Positions 53,438-63,106 of a stretch of 64,000 nucleotides of DNA are shown piece after piece. Below the pieces are notes generated by a model. That model ran no database searches and was not told the origin of the DNA. It was given only the letters and a program-made list of their open reading frames with translations. The stretch covers positions 1 to 64,000 of the forward strand of contig CAJMNM010000010.1 of NCBI GenBank assembly GCA_905214795.1, given 5' to 3'. How positions within the stretch are numbered: position 1 is the first letter of the stretch; each line of letters begins with the position of its first letter. A program made the position numbers and the translations under genes. Source of the stretch: an uncultured bacterium. Its GTDB lineage: Bacteria > Bacteroidota > Bacteroidia > Bacteroidales > Bacteroidaceae.

Positions 53438-55417
53438 ATGAAACCAAATCAAACCTTCAAAATTGCTGCTTTTGCTTTTTTAGCAACAATCGCGGGAAGC
53501 AGGCAACAAACTTATGCCAAAGTCGTTTTGCCTTCTTTCTTCACAAGCAATATGGTGCTACAACAGAAAGCCTCACTGACCCTTTCCGGAACAGGAGACC
53601 CCAACACAACCATCACACTCCGCACCGGATGGAGTAAACAAGAGTTTACCACACAAACAGACCACAAAGGTACATGGAAGCTTTCAATCAAGACACCAAA
53701 GGCCGGAGGACCATACAGCATCAGTATTGCAGACAATGAAGAAACAAGGCTTGACAACATCATGATTGGCGAAGTCTGGTTCTGCTCTGGTCAATCCAAT
53801 ATGGAAATGCCTGTAGCCGGCTGGGGTAAAGTCAAAAACTATGAACAGGAAATTCAAAATGCGAATCATCCTGACATCAGATTTTTTCAGGTAAAGAAAG
53901 CTACATCACTTCATCCTCTACAAAATGTAACGCCCAATATGGGAGGATGGGTCGAATGTTCTCCGTCAACCGTACCAGAATTCTCGTCATTAGCTTACTT
54001 CTATGCCAGAGAACTACAGAACAAACTGAACGTCCCCGTAGGAGTTATTGACTGTACCTGGGGAGGAACACCGGCTGAAGCATGGACCAGCATGGAAGCC
54101 CTCGCACAAGTCATGGGATTTGAAGCGACAGCACGACAAATGATAGCCTCCAACGGTAATGATAACATCATGCTGAACAGCTATAACCAAGAAATTGAAA
54201 AATGGAAGAATAAAGTCTACGAAACAGACAATGGTTATACCAATGGTATACCGGCTTGGACCGGCGATTCTCTGAACGACAGCAATTGGTCTACGATGTC
54301 ACTACCCTCTTATTGGGAGAGCAACGTGCTTCCAAATTTCGACGGTATAGTCTGGTTCCGGAAAACCATAAATGTACCTGCAAATTGGAACGGCAAAGAG
54401 CTTGAACTGTCATTAGGCATCATCGATGACGAAGACATTGTATTTTGGAACGGTAAACAAATCGCGCAAGGTTCCGGCTATAACCAACCAAGACACTATC
54501 GTGTGCCGGCAGAACTTGTAAAGCAAGGAAACAACATCTTGACTATTAGGGTTTTTGACACCGGAGGTGAAGGAGGAATTGCTGGAAATCCTGATCAGCT
54601 CTATCTCAAAAACGGCAACTCTTCTTTACCGATTGACGGGATGTGGAAATACCGCATTGGTTGCTCCATCAAAAAATTACCGCCTTCACCGGCTAATCCC
54701 ATGAGTTCATCTTACCCTAGCGTGTTATTCAACGCTATGGTCAATCCATGGGCCGGCTTTCCGGTCAAAGGTGTCATCTGGTATCAGGGCGAAGCAAATG
54801 TCGGACGAGCCACACAATATGAGTCGCTGTTCCAAACCCTTATCGCCGACTGGAGGCATCATTTCCAAAATGCAGATATGCCTTTCTATTTCGTCCAGTT
54901 AGCTAATTATCTCCAACGCAAGGAAGTACAAAGTGACTCACCATGGGCAGCCCTTCGCGAAGCTCAGGCAAAAGCTCTTAATATGGCAAATACCGGAATG
55001 GTAGTGAATATTGATTTAGGAGAGGCCAACGACATTCATCCTAAAAACAAACAAGAAGTTGCCAGACGTTTAGCCGCCGTCGCACTTGCTGACACTTACG
55101 GGAAAAAAGTTGAAAGCCAGGCTCCTACTTTCAATCATTATGAAGTCAAAGGACAAAACGTCGAATTGTATTTCGACCAACAGTCCTCAAAAAATACACT
55201 TCGCCCCAACACAGATCTGAAAGGCTTCATTGTAGCCGGACCAGACCATGTGTTCTATCCGGCCAAAGCATGGACAGACGGCAAAACCGTTACCGTTACC
55301 TGCGAGAAAGTGGCTTATCCCATAGCCGTACGCTACGGTTGGGCTGATAATCCGGAATGCACACTTTACTCAAACGGAGGACTTCCCGTCGCACCATTCA
55401 GAACAGACAACTGGTAA
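53438..55417 (+). CDS. SASA-family carbohydrate O-acetylesterase with inserted jelly roll
   Basis: This 659-residue exported esterase (signal peptide about 1-28, IAAFAFLATIAGS) belongs to the sialate O-acetylesterase (SASA) group, which also includes xylan and other glycan acetylesterases. An N-terminal beta domain (LPSFFTSNMVLQQ) precedes the SGNH-type fold. The catalytic Ser is S120 in CSGQSNMEMP; the Asp/His pair is D532 and H534 in EANDIHPKN. Residues about 275-385 (WFRKTINVPANWNGKELELS, VFWNGKQIAQGSGYNQPRHY) are a GH2-like sugar-binding jelly roll placed inside the esterase fold, as in several Bacteroidota homologues. It follows GH2 by 50 nt and precedes GH36 by 23 nt. Removing acetyl groups would clear the way for the glycosidases. 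Confidence 0.88.
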   Translation: MKPNQTFKIAAFAFLATIAGSRQQTYAKVVLPSFFTSNMVLQQKASLTLSGTGDPNTTITLRTGWSKQEFTTQTDHKGTWKLSIKTPKAGGPYSISIADNEETRLDNIMIGEVWFCSGQSNMEMPVAGWGKVKNYEQEIQNANHPDIRFFQVKKATSLHPLQNVTPNMGGWVECSPSTVPEFSSLAYFYARELQNKLNVPVGVIDCTWGGTPAEAWTSMEALAQVMGFEATARQMIASNGNDNIMLNSYNQEIEKWKNKVYETDNGYTNGIPAWTGDSLNDSNWSTMSLPSYWESNVLPNFDGIVWFRKTINVPANWNGKELELSLGIIDDEDIVFWNGKQIAQGSGYNQPRHYRVPAELVKQGNNILTIRVFDTGGEGGIAGNPDQLYLKNGNSSLPIDGMWKYRIGCSIKKLPPSPANPMSSSYPSVLFNAMVNPWAGFPVKGVIWYQGEANVGRATQYESLFQTLIADWRHHFQNADMPFYFVQLANYLQRKEVQSDSPWAALREAQAKALNMANTGMVVNIDLGEANDIHPKNKQEVARRLAAVALADTYGKKVESQAPTFNHYEVKGQNVELYFDQQSSKNTLRPNTDLKGFIVAGPDHVFYPAKAWTDGKTVTVTCEKVAYPIAVRYGWADNPECTLYSNGGLPVAPFRTDNW

Positions 55418-55440
55418 TAATAACATTCAACTACGCGATC

Positions 55441-57591
55441 ATGAAAATTTCAACTTTACTGACAGCATGCCTGATTGTCATTGCTCCTAATCTGCATGCC
55501 AGAGATTTTATAAAGGTCAACACTCAAAACATTGATCTCATTTTATCCGTTGAAGACGACGGAAGAGTCTGCCAGTCATACATAGGCAAACCGTTATCCG
55601 ACAAAAACGACTATAACCATCTGCCAAAGGGAAACGAAATCTATCTCACCCATGGCATGGAAGATTATTTTGAGCCGGCATTGGATATCCGTCATAACGA
55701 CCACAATCCTTCAACCCTGCTCAAATATAACACACATACACAGAAAGAGATTGAAAATGGTGTTACAGAAACAATAGTCACCTTAAAAGATGACAAATAC
55801 CCGTTAACAGTAAATGTTCATTACGTTACTTATACAAAAGAAGACATTATTAAAACATTTACCGTTATCAGTCATTCAGAAAAACGCCCTGTAGAAATGC
55901 ATAAGTATGCGTCCAACATGCTGCACTTCAACAGTGCCGACTATTACCTCACTGAATTTTCGGGAGATTGGGCCGACGAAGCACACATGAGCACCTCGAA
56001 ACTTACTTTCGGCAAGAAAGTACTCGACACAAAACTCGGTGCAAGAGCCAATATGTTTACCCCGCCATTCTTCATCCTTTCATTAGATAAGGAATCAACA
56101 GAAAACGAAGGAGAGGTCATCATGGGAACCTTGGGATGGACAGGTAATTTCCGCTTTACTTTTGAGGTTGATAACAAACACCATTTAAGAGTGATTTCAG
56201 GTATCAATCCCTATTTTTCAACATACGAATTAAAGAAAAACGAACCGTTCAGAACACCGGATTTTTATTTCACATACAGTGCAAACGGACGTGGACAAGC
56301 CAGCCGGAACTTTCACGACTGGGCCAGAACATATCAGCTCAAGGACGGCAAAGCAGACCGTATGACATTGCTTAACAACTGGGAGGCTACTTATTTTGAC
56401 TTTAACGAAGACAAACTAATAGGTCTCATGGACAATGCTGTCAAATTAGGTGTTGACATGTTCCTGCTCGACGATGGTTGGTTTGGAAACAAATATCCTC
56501 GTCACAGTGACACACAAGGCTTAGGCGACTGGCAGGAAACAGCCAACAAACTGCCTAACGGCATCAGCCGACTGGTTGATGAGGCACAAAAGAAAGGCAT
56601 ACGTTTCGGAATCTGGATTGAACCGGAAATGGTTAATCCCAAAAGTGAACTGTACGAAAAGCACAAAGACTGGGTGATTCATCTGCCAAACCGTGATGAA
56701 TATTACTTCAGAAACCAGATGGTACTAGACCTCAGTAATCCCGAAGTACAAGATTTCGTATTCGATGTTGTCGACGGACTGATGACCAAGTATCCGGGTA
56801 TAGCATTCTTCAAATGGGATTGCAACAGCCCGATTACAAATATTTATTCACCATATCTGAAAGATAAACAAGAGCATTTATATGTTGATTATGTTCGCGG
56901 ACTATACAAGGTATTAGACCGTATTAAAGAAAAATATCCGACTCTCCCCATGATGCTATGTTCCGGAGGAAGCGGACGCATAGATTATGAGGCGCTGAAA
57001 TATTTCACGGAGTTCTGGGCCAGCGACAATACCGACCCGATTGAACGTATCTTCATTCAATACAGCTACTCTTATTTCTTCCCGGTCAAAGCAACGTGCG
57101 CACATGTCACTACATGGAATCATGATGCCAGCATCAAGTTCCGCACAGATGTTGCCATGATGGGTAAACTAGGATTTGATATTAAGCTCAGCGATCTGAA
57201 TAATTCTGAGACTGAATATTGTCAGGAAGCCGTAAAGAACTACAACCGTCTAAAACCTGTCATTCTCGACGGCGATTTATACCGACTTGTTTCACCCTAC
57301 TCCGGACCTCATGCGTCTAACCAGTTTGTGAATAAGGACAAGACTCATTCGGTTGTTTTTGCATTTGACATATATCCTAGATTTGGCGATAACCCACAGC
57401 CTGTACGACTGCAAGGATTAAATGCTGAACGCAGTTATAAAGTCAAAGAAATCAATTTAATGCCGGGACAAAACTCATCACTTTCTTGCAATGAAAAGAT
57501 TTACTCTGGCAATTATCTCATGACTGTTGGTCTCGAACTGTTCAGTAAGAACAAGCTTCACAGCTCAATCATTGAAGTCATCGCACAATAA
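55441..57591 (+). CDS. GH36 alpha-galactosidase (first)
   Basis: This 716-residue exported GH36 enzyme starts at ATG 55441 (MKISTLLTACLIVIAPNLHA, signal peptide); the frame's earlier opening overlaps the esterase gene and is not used. A beta-supersandwich domain (to about residue 300) precedes the TIM barrel: LLNNWEATYFDFNEDKL, FLLDDGWFGNKYPRH, nucleophile D460 in FFKWDCN, CSGGSGRIDYE, and acid/base D529 in FWASDNTDP. GH36 enzymes retain configuration and release terminal alpha-galactose, or alpha-N-acetylgalactosamine in some members. It lies 14 nt before its paralogue. Probably periplasmic. Confidence 0.93.
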   Translation: MKISTLLTACLIVIAPNLHARDFIKVNTQNIDLILSVEDDGRVCQSYIGKPLSDKNDYNHLPKGNEIYLTHGMEDYFEPALDIRHNDHNPSTLLKYNTHTQKEIENGVTETIVTLKDDKYPLTVNVHYVTYTKEDIIKTFTVISHSEKRPVEMHKYASNMLHFNSADYYLTEFSGDWADEAHMSTSKLTFGKKVLDTKLGARANMFTPPFFILSLDKESTENEGEVIMGTLGWTGNFRFTFEVDNKHHLRVISGINPYFSTYELKKNEPFRTPDFYFTYSANGRGQASRNFHDWARTYQLKDGKADRMTLLNNWEATYFDFNEDKLIGLMDNAVKLGVDMFLLDDGWFGNKYPRHSDTQGLGDWQETANKLPNGISRLVDEAQKKGIRFGIWIEPEMVNPKSELYEKHKDWVIHLPNRDEYYFRNQMVLDLSNPEVQDFVFDVVDGLMTKYPGIAFFKWDCNSPITNIYSPYLKDKQEHLYVDYVRGLYKVLDRIKEKYPTLPMMLCSGGSGRIDYEALKYFTEFWASDNTDPIERIFIQYSYSYFFPVKATCAHVTTWNHDASIKFRTDVAMMGKLGFDIKLSDLNNSETEYCQEAVKNYNRLKPVILDGDLYRLVSPYSGPHASNQFVNKDKTHSVVFAFDIYPRFGDNPQPVRLQGLNAERSYKVKEINLMPGQNSSLSCNEKIYSGNYLMTVGLELFSKNKLHSSIIEVIAQ

Positions 57592-57605
57592 TAACAGATA
57601 AAATC

Positions 57606-59795
57606 ATGAAAAAACTCTTTTTCAGCATAGTAACACTCTTCTTTCTTGCCACGCCTGCTCTTCAGGCGTGGCAAGGCAACGTACTGATACAAACCCCGTC
57701 CACAAGTCTTCTGCTACATGCCGATGAGGGACAGTCATTACGGTTCGCATACTTCGGCGATAAAATATCCGAGAACCAGATCAATCAGATTCATGATGCC
57801 TGGGACGGTCTCAACAGACCCGTTTACCCTATTTTTGGTAGCGAATCCTCATTAGCCTACGCCATGCAGGCTGTACATGCTGATGGTAATTGGACTACAG
57901 ACCTCGCTGTAGAAAAAGTAGAAACCACGTCTGACGCCAATTCTAAAACCACAGTCTTCACGCTAAAAGACAAAAGCTACCCATTTTTTGTCAAACTGTA
58001 TTATAAAGCCTACAATGATGTTGACATGATAGAGACATGGAGTGAATTCTCTCATAAAGAAAAGAAACCGGTCATCCTTAAACAGTTTGATTCCGGACAT
58101 TTCATGATCAGACAAGGCGATGTTTGGGTCTCACATCTTTACGGGTCATGGGCTGCCGAGACCCACGTAGTCACAGAACCGCTTAACCCCGGAGTAAAAG
58201 TCATACAAAACATGGACGGAGCACGTAATGCTCACTACAACCATCCTGAAATAATGCTTTCACTCGACGGTAAACCACAAGAAAACAGTGGTCGTGTAAT
58301 TGGAGCTGCCCTTTGCTGGAGCGGAAATTACAGTCTCAGAATAAACACTGACGACAATTTTGTCCATCATATTTTTGCCGGAATTGACAGCCGCGCATCT
58401 GAATACAAACTCCAACCAAACGAAACATTCACCACGCCGCCATTGGCTCTCACTTATTCTCAGGAAGGTTTGGGAGGTGCCAGCCGGAACTTCCACAAAT
58501 GGGCTCGTAATTATCGTTTGCACAACGGACATGCCACAAGAGACATCTTACTCAACAGCTGGGAAGGTGTTTATTTCGACATTAACGAGCAGGTAATGGA
58601 CCAGATGATGAACGATATAGCCGACCTCGGTGGAGAATTATTTGTCATGGACGATGGCTGGTTTGGAGATAAATATCCACGCAACAATGATGTGTCATCA
58701 CTGGGCGATTGGGCAGTCGACAGTCGCAAATTGCCAAACGGTATAAACGGTTTGCTGGCCTCAGCCAATAAACATAACGTCAAATTTGGTATTTGGATTG
58801 AACCGGAAAGCGCGAACAGCAAAAGTGAACTCTTTGAAAAACATCCCGACTGGGTATTACAGGCCAAAAACCGGCCATTGCAATATGGACGCGGAGGAAC
58901 CCAACTTCTTCTCGATGTCTGCAATCCGAAGGTGCAGGATTTCATCTTCAACCTGGTCGACACCTTACTCACTAAGTATCCTGAAATTGCATATATTAAA
59001 TGGGATGCCAACGTCGACCTTAAAAATTATGGTTCCAAATGGTTGCCTAAAGATGAACAATCTCATTTATACATCAAATACCACGAAGGATTAGTCAAGG
59101 TATTACAACGCATCCGTCAGAAATTTCCTGATGTCGTTATTCAGGCATGTGGCGGAGGTGGCGGACGTGCCAATTATGGCATCATGCCCTATTTTGATGA
59201 ATTCTGGGTCAGCGACAATACAGATGCGCTTCAACGACTGTACATTCAATGGGGTGCTTCTTATTTCTATCCCTCCAATGCCATGGCACAACATATCAGT
59301 GCCAGCCCTAATCATCAGACCGGGCGCAGCATACCTATCAAATTCCGATGTGATGTCGCTATGAGTGGTCGTTTGGGTATCGAGCTACAGCCCAGTAAGA
59401 TGACCAAAGAGGAAAAAGCACAGGTCAAGACAGCAATATCAGACTATAAAACAATACGTAACATTGTACAAACAGGAAATCTCTACCGCTTGGTTTCACC
59501 TTTCGACAAAAAAGGTATTACTTCTTTAATGTATACCAATGACGATAGCAGTCGTGCTGTTTTCTTTGCATACAAAATGGAACATTTCATGAACCAGATG
59601 ATTCCACGTGTATGTCTTCGCGGATTAGATCCAAACCGCCAATATAAAATACGCGAACTGAACTGTTCTGAGAATCAGTCACCATCATTTCTCAACGGTA
59701 AAACATTCTCCGGACGTTTACTGATGAATACAGGTATAGAACTGCCTTTACCAAAAGAATACAGCAGTTGTGTATTAGAGCTTATTGCACTTTAA
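57606..59795 (+). CDS. GH36 alpha-galactosidase (second)
   Basis: This 729-residue exported paralogue of the preceding gene has signal peptide FSIVTLFFLATPALQAW and barrel motifs LLNSWEGVYFDINEQVM and FVMDDGWFGDKYPR. D467 in YIKWDANVD is the nucleophile, followed by CGGGGGRANYG and acid/base D537 in FWVSDNTDA. It differs from the first in EPESANSKSELFEKHPDW versus EPEMVNPKSELYEKHKDW and in the loop after the nucleophile (NVDLKNYGSKWL), so the two probably prefer different aglycones. Last gene of the operon; a terminator follows. Confidence 0.93.
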   Translation: MKKLFFSIVTLFFLATPALQAWQGNVLIQTPSTSLLLHADEGQSLRFAYFGDKISENQINQIHDAWDGLNRPVYPIFGSESSLAYAMQAVHADGNWTTDLAVEKVETTSDANSKTTVFTLKDKSYPFFVKLYYKAYNDVDMIETWSEFSHKEKKPVILKQFDSGHFMIRQGDVWVSHLYGSWAAETHVVTEPLNPGVKVIQNMDGARNAHYNHPEIMLSLDGKPQENSGRVIGAALCWSGNYSLRINTDDNFVHHIFAGIDSRASEYKLQPNETFTTPPLALTYSQEGLGGASRNFHKWARNYRLHNGHATRDILLNSWEGVYFDINEQVMDQMMNDIADLGGELFVMDDGWFGDKYPRNNDVSSLGDWAVDSRKLPNGINGLLASANKHNVKFGIWIEPESANSKSELFEKHPDWVLQAKNRPLQYGRGGTQLLLDVCNPKVQDFIFNLVDTLLTKYPEIAYIKWDANVDLKNYGSKWLPKDEQSHLYIKYHEGLVKVLQRIRQKFPDVVIQACGGGGGRANYGIMPYFDEFWVSDNTDALQRLYIQWGASYFYPSNAMAQHISASPNHQTGRSIPIKFRCDVAMSGRLGIELQPSKMTKEEKAQVKTAISDYKTIRNIVQTGNLYRLVSPFDKKGITSLMYTNDDSSRAVFFAYKMEHFMNQMIPRVCLRGLDPNRQYKIRELNCSENQSPSFLNGKTFSGRLLMNTGIELPLPKEYSSCVLELIAL

Positions 59796-59825
59796 ATCCT
59801 TAAAGTGATAAGTCTGTTAATATTC

Positions 59826-59870
59826 AGGTCTTGTTTTCTTCGTTTTATAACGGGAAACAAGACCTTTTGC
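59826..59870 (+). terminator. Terminator of the GH2-GH36 operon
   Basis: AGGTCTTGTTT (59826-59836) pairs with AAACAAGACCT (59855-59865), followed by TTTGCTTTTT. It starts 30 nt beyond the second GH36 stop codon. Confidence 0.8.
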
Positions 59871-59909
59871 TTTTTAAAGGCATACAAATACTAAAATAGA
59901 ATCTTAAGC

Positions 59910-59940
59910 TTGTAATATATACATTTATTTCATACATTTG
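59910..59940 (+). promoter_or_regulatory. Promoter of the CotH-like gene
   Basis: TTG at 59910-59912, a 20-nt spacer, and TACATTTG at 59933-59940, 30 nt before ATG 59971. It is a full two-part Bacteroidota promoter, so this gene is a separate unit and not part of the GH36 operon. Confidence 0.7.
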
Positions 59941-59970
59941 TTATATTTCACATTTAACCTTATCTATATC

Positions 59971-62900
59971 ATGAAACTAATACGTATCTGTCTGGGAATC
60001 GCACTGTTTAGCCCATTTTGGTTTCCCAACAATGAGATTAAAGCACACGCTTGTTCAAACCTCGAAACTTTGATTCAGACAAAAGAGGTTACCGTCTCCG
60101 ATCCTCTGCAGTATGCCATCAACGAGGCCGAACAATACTTACTGCACAGCCAGGGGGCAGACCGCACAACTCTGGAAAATGCGGTTGCTGCCGCCAAGGC
60201 TCTTAACGCAGACAGCCCGCAAACCGAACTGGATGCCGCCTTAGAAACGCTTGAACAGGCCATTCACGACTATGTTCTGCAAGCCGAACCTACCGACGGC
60301 ACAGCCTTCGATATGACATTCCTTATCCGCAATCCCGAACTGACAGAATCAGCCGAAGGCTGGTCCGAAACAGCAACCGTTGACTATGGTGAAGCGGAAA
60401 TTTACAATCGTACATTCAATTTCTACCAGACTCTGAGAAATATGCGAAGCGGAATTTACCGCCTTAATGTTACCGGATTCCATCGCAACGGAAGCTATGC
60501 TCCCGGAATTGAAAAAGAGGGCAATGCCGGATGTGCCATCTATGGAAACAATATGAAACAGCCCTTACTGACTCTCTATTATGACGAGAACGCCAAACAG
60601 TTCACACAGACCGGAGGCTATGCCAATAATATGAATGAAGCCAGCCAGATATTCAAACAAGGATTTTACGCCTCAAACGAGGTCATATTCGAACAGATTG
60701 AAGACGGTGATATGGTTATCGGATTACAGAATGCCAACAGTCGTAATTCGAACTGGACCTGTTTCAAAAACTTCACCCTCGAATACCTTGGAAAAAACAC
60801 AGGAGGCTGCTACATCGGCATGTTCCGTATAGCCTCACCCACCCTTGAAAACGGTACATGGACACCAGGCGTACTGGTCAACGAAAATACTCCGATATTC
60901 CATTCCGACAAACTCCCCAAAGGCAAGGCCGGCTACTGGATTATGCGCGAAGAAGGCAAGAAACAATATTCACTCCGCAATGCTGAAAACGGATTGTATA
61001 TTACATGGGACGGACAATACGTCAACGAAGATTATACCCGTCGATATGTTGACCTGACAGAAACGATGCACAACGACAGTTCACTGTGGACTATTGAAAT
61101 ACAGAACAACGGCACTTGTGTCATACGCAACGTTCATTATCCCGACCATCTTTTCGATCTCCGTTCACCCAGTCATGTGATAGGCACCTATTCCCAACCT
61201 AACCAGGCCGGCTCCAACCAGATTTTCACGTTCTACACTGCCACACAGGAAAAAGTCACTAATTTCACGGGAAAATCATTCCGCGATATTGTGAAGAATC
61301 TCACTTTCAACGGTCGTGTTCCGGCCTACGACAAATCTGACAATTCATTCATGATAGCCCTGCCCGAGAAACATTTTCTGGATGATACCACTCCTGTAGA
61401 AATCGGATTCACTTTGGCCGACGGTTATAAAACCCTGTTGATTAATGACGAGCCTGTCGAAAACGGCTCTGCCTACACTTTTGGAAAACTGACCTCCCAA
61501 CGTTACACTCTGAAGGTACAGGACAACGAAGGAGAGTTCACCGAAGCCGGACTTATATTCACAGCATTACCGGTAGTACAAATCTACGGCTCGTTCAACG
61601 ACGACTACAGTGAGGGCAGCATCCGTGTCTCCGAACCGGATGTAGAAGGAGCAGACACACTGATTCAAGCTAAAATCCGTTGGCGTGGTGCTTCAACCCG
61701 CTACCGCATGAAGAAACAATACGCCATCAAACTCTATGATAATGACGGTGAATCAAAAGACGCCTCATTCTTCGGACTGCGAGATGACAACAACTGGATT
61801 CTCGACGGTATGAGCATAGACAAAGCACGTATGCGTAACCGCGTTGTAACCGACCTGTGGAACCATATGGCAACCAAACCTTACTATTTCGACGATGAGC
61901 CCGAGGCGAAGGCCGGTACTCGGGGACATTTCGTAGAAGCCTTCCTTAACGACGAATATGTAGGTATTTATTGCATGACAGAGAAAATGGACCGCAAACA
62001 AATGAAACTGAAGAAGATTGATGAAGATACCCCCGAAGCACCCATCCGTGGAGAGTTATGGAAGTCAAGCGATTGGAGCTATTCTGTATTTATGGGACAC
62101 AACTACGATAATAACGAATATCCTATGACACCACCTATGGCTTTCGACAATACCTCCGAAACTTGGGATGGCTATGAAGTAAAACACCCCGACTTGGAAG
62201 ACGGTGAGCCGGTTGACTGGCAAGACCTTTACGATGCTGTCAATTTTGTTGCCACATCCTCAGATGACGACTTCAAAGCTCATGCGGCCGAATACTTCGA
62301 CATTCCTGTACTGATAGACTACTACATCCTGATGGAGACCATCCTCAGTGCAGACAATCATGGAAAGAACATGTATTTCGGAATCTACAACCGTAAGAAA
62401 AACAAGAAAATCACATTTGCTGTTTGGGATTTGGACTCCACCTGCGGACGTCGTTGGGACTCCAGTGAAATCAAGCCTTCACAGGACTACACCGAATACA
62501 TCACTGTTAACGAACATGGTGATTACAACCTGTTCCGCAGAATGAAAATGCTCAATGTTGATGCTTTTAACGAACGTGTTAAAGCGCGCTACACTGAATT
62601 ACGCAAAACAGCCCTTCATACCGACAGTATAGTAAAACGTTTCACCGATTACAAAGACATGTTCGAACTCGCCGGTGCCACCACACGCGAAGAGAACCGC
62701 TGGACCAATACCGATGCCGGAGCACTTAATTTCAATGACGAGATGACTTATCTGCGCAATTGGTTCACCGAACGCATGGCTTTCGTTGACAACCAACTTC
62801 TTGTTACAAGTGTAAAAACACCGGCCGCATCAGACAACCTTAAAGTCTACGGTGCCGAACAAACGATTATCATTGAGAGCAACACACCGGCACATATTAC

Positions 62901-63021
62901 CTTGCATTCCATTTCTGGCACAGTTCTCAACACCCTCGACATTAATCCGGGTGTTACCCGCCTGAACGGCCTTGCCAAAGGTATTTATCTTATCAACAGC
63001 CATAAGGCAATCGTCCGATAA
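59971..63021 (+). CDS. Secreted CotH-kinase-like multidomain protein
   Basis: This 1016-residue exported protein has signal peptide LIRICLGIALFSPFWF. Visible order: a FIVAR-like helical stretch (about 40-100, TTLENAVAAAKALNADSPQT), a beta-sandwich module (about 105-275, ending SNWTCFKNFTLEYLG), a ricin-like beta-trefoil region (about 300-420, YSLRNAENGLYITWDG and HYPDHLFDLR), a CotH domain (about 535-930) with KIRWRGASTRYRMKKQYAIK, NNWILDGMSIDKARMRNRV and the metal-binding D820/D822 of FAVWDLDSTCGRRWD, and a C-terminal T9SS-like sorting module (ITLHSISGTVLNTL, LAKGIYLINS). CotH proteins are atypical kinases, known in spore coats; in Bacteroidota their target is unknown. ATG 59971 was chosen because it starts the leader. 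It is convergent with the partial gene at 63107. Confidence 0.86.
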   Translation: MKLIRICLGIALFSPFWFPNNEIKAHACSNLETLIQTKEVTVSDPLQYAINEAEQYLLHSQGADRTTLENAVAAAKALNADSPQTELDAALETLEQAIHDYVLQAEPTDGTAFDMTFLIRNPELTESAEGWSETATVDYGEAEIYNRTFNFYQTLRNMRSGIYRLNVTGFHRNGSYAPGIEKEGNAGCAIYGNNMKQPLLTLYYDENAKQFTQTGGYANNMNEASQIFKQGFYASNEVIFEQIEDGDMVIGLQNANSRNSNWTCFKNFTLEYLGKNTGGCYIGMFRIASPTLENGTWTPGVLVNENTPIFHSDKLPKGKAGYWIMREEGKKQYSLRNAENGLYITWDGQYVNEDYTRRYVDLTETMHNDSSLWTIEIQNNGTCVIRNVHYPDHLFDLRSPSHVIGTYSQPNQAGSNQIFTFYTATQEKVTNFTGKSFRDIVKNLTFNGRVPAYDKSDNSFMIALPEKHFLDDTTPVEIGFTLADGYKTLLINDEPVENGSAYTFGKLTSQRYTLKVQDNEGEFTEAGLIFTALPVVQIYGSFNDDYSEGSIRVSEPDVEGADTLIQAKIRWRGASTRYRMKKQYAIKLYDNDGESKDASFFGLRDDNNWILDGMSIDKARMRNRVVTDLWNHMATKPYYFDDEPEAKAGTRGHFVEAFLNDEYVGIYCMTEKMDRKQMKLKKIDEDTPEAPIRGELWKSSDWSYSVFMGHNYDNNEYPMTPPMAFDNTSETWDGYEVKHPDLEDGEPVDWQDLYDAVNFVATSSDDDFKAHAAEYFDIPVLIDYYILMETILSADNHGKNMYFGIYNRKKNKKITFAVWDLDSTCGRRWDSSEIKPSQDYTEYITVNEHGDYNLFRRMKMLNVDAFNERVKARYTELRKTALHTDSIVKRFTDYKDMFELAGATTREENRWTNTDAGALNFNDEMTYLRNWFTERMAFVDNQLLVTSVKTPAASDNLKVYGAEQTIIIESNTPAHITLHSISGTVLNTLDINPGVTRLNGLAKGIYLINSHKAIVR

Positions 63022-63056
63022 TATCCGGAACATACATTTTTTACTGTATAAATAAA

Positions 63057-63102
63057 AAACGGGGCGTGCCAGATGATTATTCATTTTCGGCACGCCCCGT
63101 TT
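63057..63102. terminator. Bidirectional terminator between convergent genes
   Basis: AAACGGGGCGTGCC (63057-63070) and GGCACGCCCCGTTT (63089-63102) form a perfect 14-bp stem. A/T tracts flank both sides (TAAATAAAAAA to the left, TTCGTATTAA to the right). It serves both the CotH-like gene and the convergent minus-strand gene, which ends at 63107. Confidence 0.85.
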
Positions 63103-63106
63103 CGTA